Shown: positions 62,807 to 64,000 of the stretch, in pieces | Layout: every line of letters starts with the position of its first letter | How positions within the stretch are numbered: the stretch's first letter is position 1 | NCBI GenBank assembly: GCA_963678255.2 | Contig: CAXXTW010000002.1 | Location: forward strand, 186,001 to 250,000 | Length of the DNA: 64,000 bases | From: G963678255 sp963678255 | GTDB lineage: Bacteria; Cloacimonadota; Cloacimonadia; Cloacimonadales; WRIO01 | Direction: 5' to 3' | Position numbers and translations under genes: made by a program | The notes under the pieces: generated by a model | The model's database searches: none | Told to the model about the DNA's origin: nothing | The model's input: the letters and a program-made list of their open reading frames with translations, nothing else

Positions 62807-63475
62807 TTATTTTAAGATTCTAGAATTCTCAATTTCTTTAAAAGTATCATGTAAGAAATTTAGATAGATTTCTTCTTTTTTACGTTCTTCTGGATAAAAT
62901 GGATAAAAAACTATAAGAACAGGTTGAACCCATTTGGTTATGGATGCATCTCTTAGAATAGTATAAATTAGTTGTTTATCTTTGTTATAAACTTTAACTT
63001 CCAGATGATAATATGTTTTGTATGGAACAGGAATCAAAGTTGCAGAACTTGTTGCTACAAGTGTGGCAAAAAATTGATGTGAAAAAACCTTGCTTTTCTC
63101 TATCCTAATATGTATTGAATAATCATTATTCATCATTAAACTGTCTCTTATTTTCCTTCTTTTGGGGTCATTAACATCATCAGGATCATCAGTAAACATG
63201 TCATATTGACTAATGTTGTTTATCTCTCGCAATGCATCTGAGAATATGTCATTAAATCCTCTGATAAGATTATACTTCTTATCTATCTTTGGCACTGTAT
63301 CAAAACCCTTTGTTTGAGAAACATGTGTAAAAAGAAAAAGTACTTTGACAGGTTTTTCTGTATTTTTCCCAATCTCTTTTCCTTCATACTTTCCTTTGAT
63401 TTCTGATCGAATTGTAGCACAACTGGTAAGTATGATAGTCATTAATATCAATAACAGCCTGATAAGATTTCTCAT
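62807..63475 (-). CDS. Lipoprotein of unknown function
   Basis: 222 residues. Lipobox Cys19 (IILTSCATIRSE), sharing the SCATI start of the two PEGA lipoproteins but not their later sequence. The rest is mixed alpha/beta with VKVLFLFTHVSQ and NDYSIHIRIEKSKV segments that recall outer-envelope lipoproteins, but no family is recognised. GGAGG ribosome binding site. Convergent with miaB. Confidence 0.65.
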   Translation of the reverse strand: MRNLIRLLLILMTIILTSCATIRSEIKGKYEGKEIGKNTEKPVKVLFLFTHVSQTKGFDTVPKIDKKYNLIRGFNDIFSDALREINNISQYDMFTDDPDDVNDPKRRKIRDSLMMNNDYSIHIRIEKSKVFSHQFFATLVATSSATLIPVPYKTYYHLEVKVYNKDKQLIYTILRDASITKWVQPVLIVFYPFYPEERKKEEIYLNFLHDTFKEIENSRILK

Positions 63476-63555
63476 ATTTCCTCCATTTTGAAAATTATAA
63501 TGGATATTTTTAAAAACTTCAAGTGTTTTTAAATATTTCTTTATAAACTTTTTGA

Positions 63556-63573
63556 GTAACTACTCAGGTACCC
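63556..63573 (+). mobile_element. Possible left terminal repeat of an IS66-type element
   Basis: GTAACTACTCAGGTACCC begins with GTAA, as IS66-family termini do, and lies about 190 bp before the transposase start. The right end is outside the window, so the inverted repeat cannot be confirmed. Confidence 0.35.
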
Positions 63574-63726
63574 TTCGTTAAGTTTTAAAAACACCATTTT
63601 TGTTATTTTTAATAAACATTTTTTGTTATAATCATGCCTTATTATTTACCTTTCCAATAATATATATTAAAACTTAGAATATACACAATATATTATAAAA
63701 AACTATCAATATTAATAAGAAATACA

Positions 63727-63755
63727 TTGACATATATAGTTAATTAATTCATTAT
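63727..63755 (+). promoter_or_regulatory. Candidate promoter of the transposase gene
   Basis: TTGACA (63727-63732), 17-base spacer, CATTAT (63750-63755), only 6 bases before the start codon, which would give a nearly leaderless message. Confidence 0.4.
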
Positions 63756-63761
63756 GTACTT

Positions 63762-64000
63762 ATGGATTATAAAAGTAAATATTATGAAGCTAAAGCTGAA
63801 AATGACAGGCTTAAACTGGAAATTTGCCGGTTAAAAATCAGCATTGCAGAAGAAAGAGCTGAACTCAAAGAAGAAATCAGGCTTTTAAGTGAAAAGGTTG
63901 ATTTCTTAATGAAAATTCTCGAAAAGAAAAATAACCCTAAGAACAGTAACAATTCATCAATACCTCCTTCGATGGACTTATCAAGAAAGAATAAAAGTAC
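63762..64000 (+). CDS. IS66-family transposase, N-terminal part (3' end outside window)
   Basis: 79 codons visible from the ATG at 63762. The N-terminal coiled segment (YEAKAENDRLKLEICRLK and on) leads to KNNPKNSNNSSIPPSMDLSR, the hallmark of IS66 TnpC transposases, where the sequence reads KNS(S)NSSxPPSxD. The catalytic DDE domain lies beyond base 64000. No tnpA/tnpB accessory genes precede it, so this would be a TnpC-only subgroup element or a decayed copy. Confidence 0.8.
   Translation, partial: MDYKSKYYEAKAENDRLKLEICRLKISIAEERAELKEEIRLLSEKVDFLMKILEKKNNPKNSNNSSIPPSMDLSRKNKS

Overview
The window is AT-rich, gene-dense, single-contig bacterial DNA with a Gram-negative type of envelope: a lipid A-type acyltransferase, several lipoproteins, an RlpA-like protein and a divergent polysaccharide deacetylase. 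Two very large secreted proteins end in the FlgD-like / type IX secretion sorting domain (a YPNPFNP motif followed by a SGVYFYK or SGIYFFK segment). Together with flagellar genes, a MeaB GTPase and low GC this suggests an uncultured FCB-group bacterium, most like Cloacimonadota or a neighbouring candidate phylum. That placement is inferred from protein style only. I see no rRNA, tRNA, CRISPR array or prophage.

Layout. 1-3.7 kb (minus): a signalling cluster of a membrane 5TM-LYT/PAS sensor cut by the window edge, a REC-PAS-kinase-REC hybrid and a lone receiver. 4.4-10.5 kb (plus): a TetR-led operon with gpmI, a PhnD/PhnC/PhnE-type ABC importer, a HAD phosphatase and an FAH-family enzyme. 10.8-14.2 kb: flagellar fliD, fliS and a protein with two FlgM-like motifs. 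14.3-18.3 kb: polysaccharide deacetylase-like protein, uppP, holA, era. 18.5-19.1 kb: a SatP-type acetate transporter. 19.1-24.4 kb (minus): an amino-acid ABC importer, a Cys-tailed small protein, an OB-fold secreted protein, RlpA and a GAF/HD-GYP protein. 24.5-29.1 kb: tag, a beta-helix surface protein, and a second degraded copy of the tag 3' end. 29.1-37.4 kb: a uracil/xanthine permease, TetR, meaB, a secreted CapA-like giant, and hflX.

37.7-46.3 kb (plus): an MsbA-like exporter, two paralogous PEGA-type lipoproteins, a secreted YidD-like protein with its partner, and a complete pstSCAB-phoU operon behind a four-repeat PHO box. 46.3-50.3 kb (minus): glycogen synthase, LpxL-like acyltransferase, folC, pseudopilin. 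50.8-55.1 kb: motA, motB, a REC protein, an unknown protein, a GNAT and a DUF2156 protein. 55.2-62.7 kb: panD, panC, lysC, a receiver, metG, a SpoIID-like protein, miaB. The right edge enters an IS66-type transposase.

The most notable observation is in front of hflX. A 9-codon leader ORF (MKNTRLRLY) carries the Arg-x-Arg motif known from macrolide-dependent ribosome arrest. It is followed by five mutually exclusive RNA segments ending in an intrinsic terminator just before the hflX ribosome binding site, which looks like a translation-sensing, antibiotic-inducible attenuator for a ribosome-splitting factor. Second is the 54-bp repeat of the tag 3' end bracketing a 3.96-kb segment that carries a surface protein gene. 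Third is a short dispersed repeat found at three sites.
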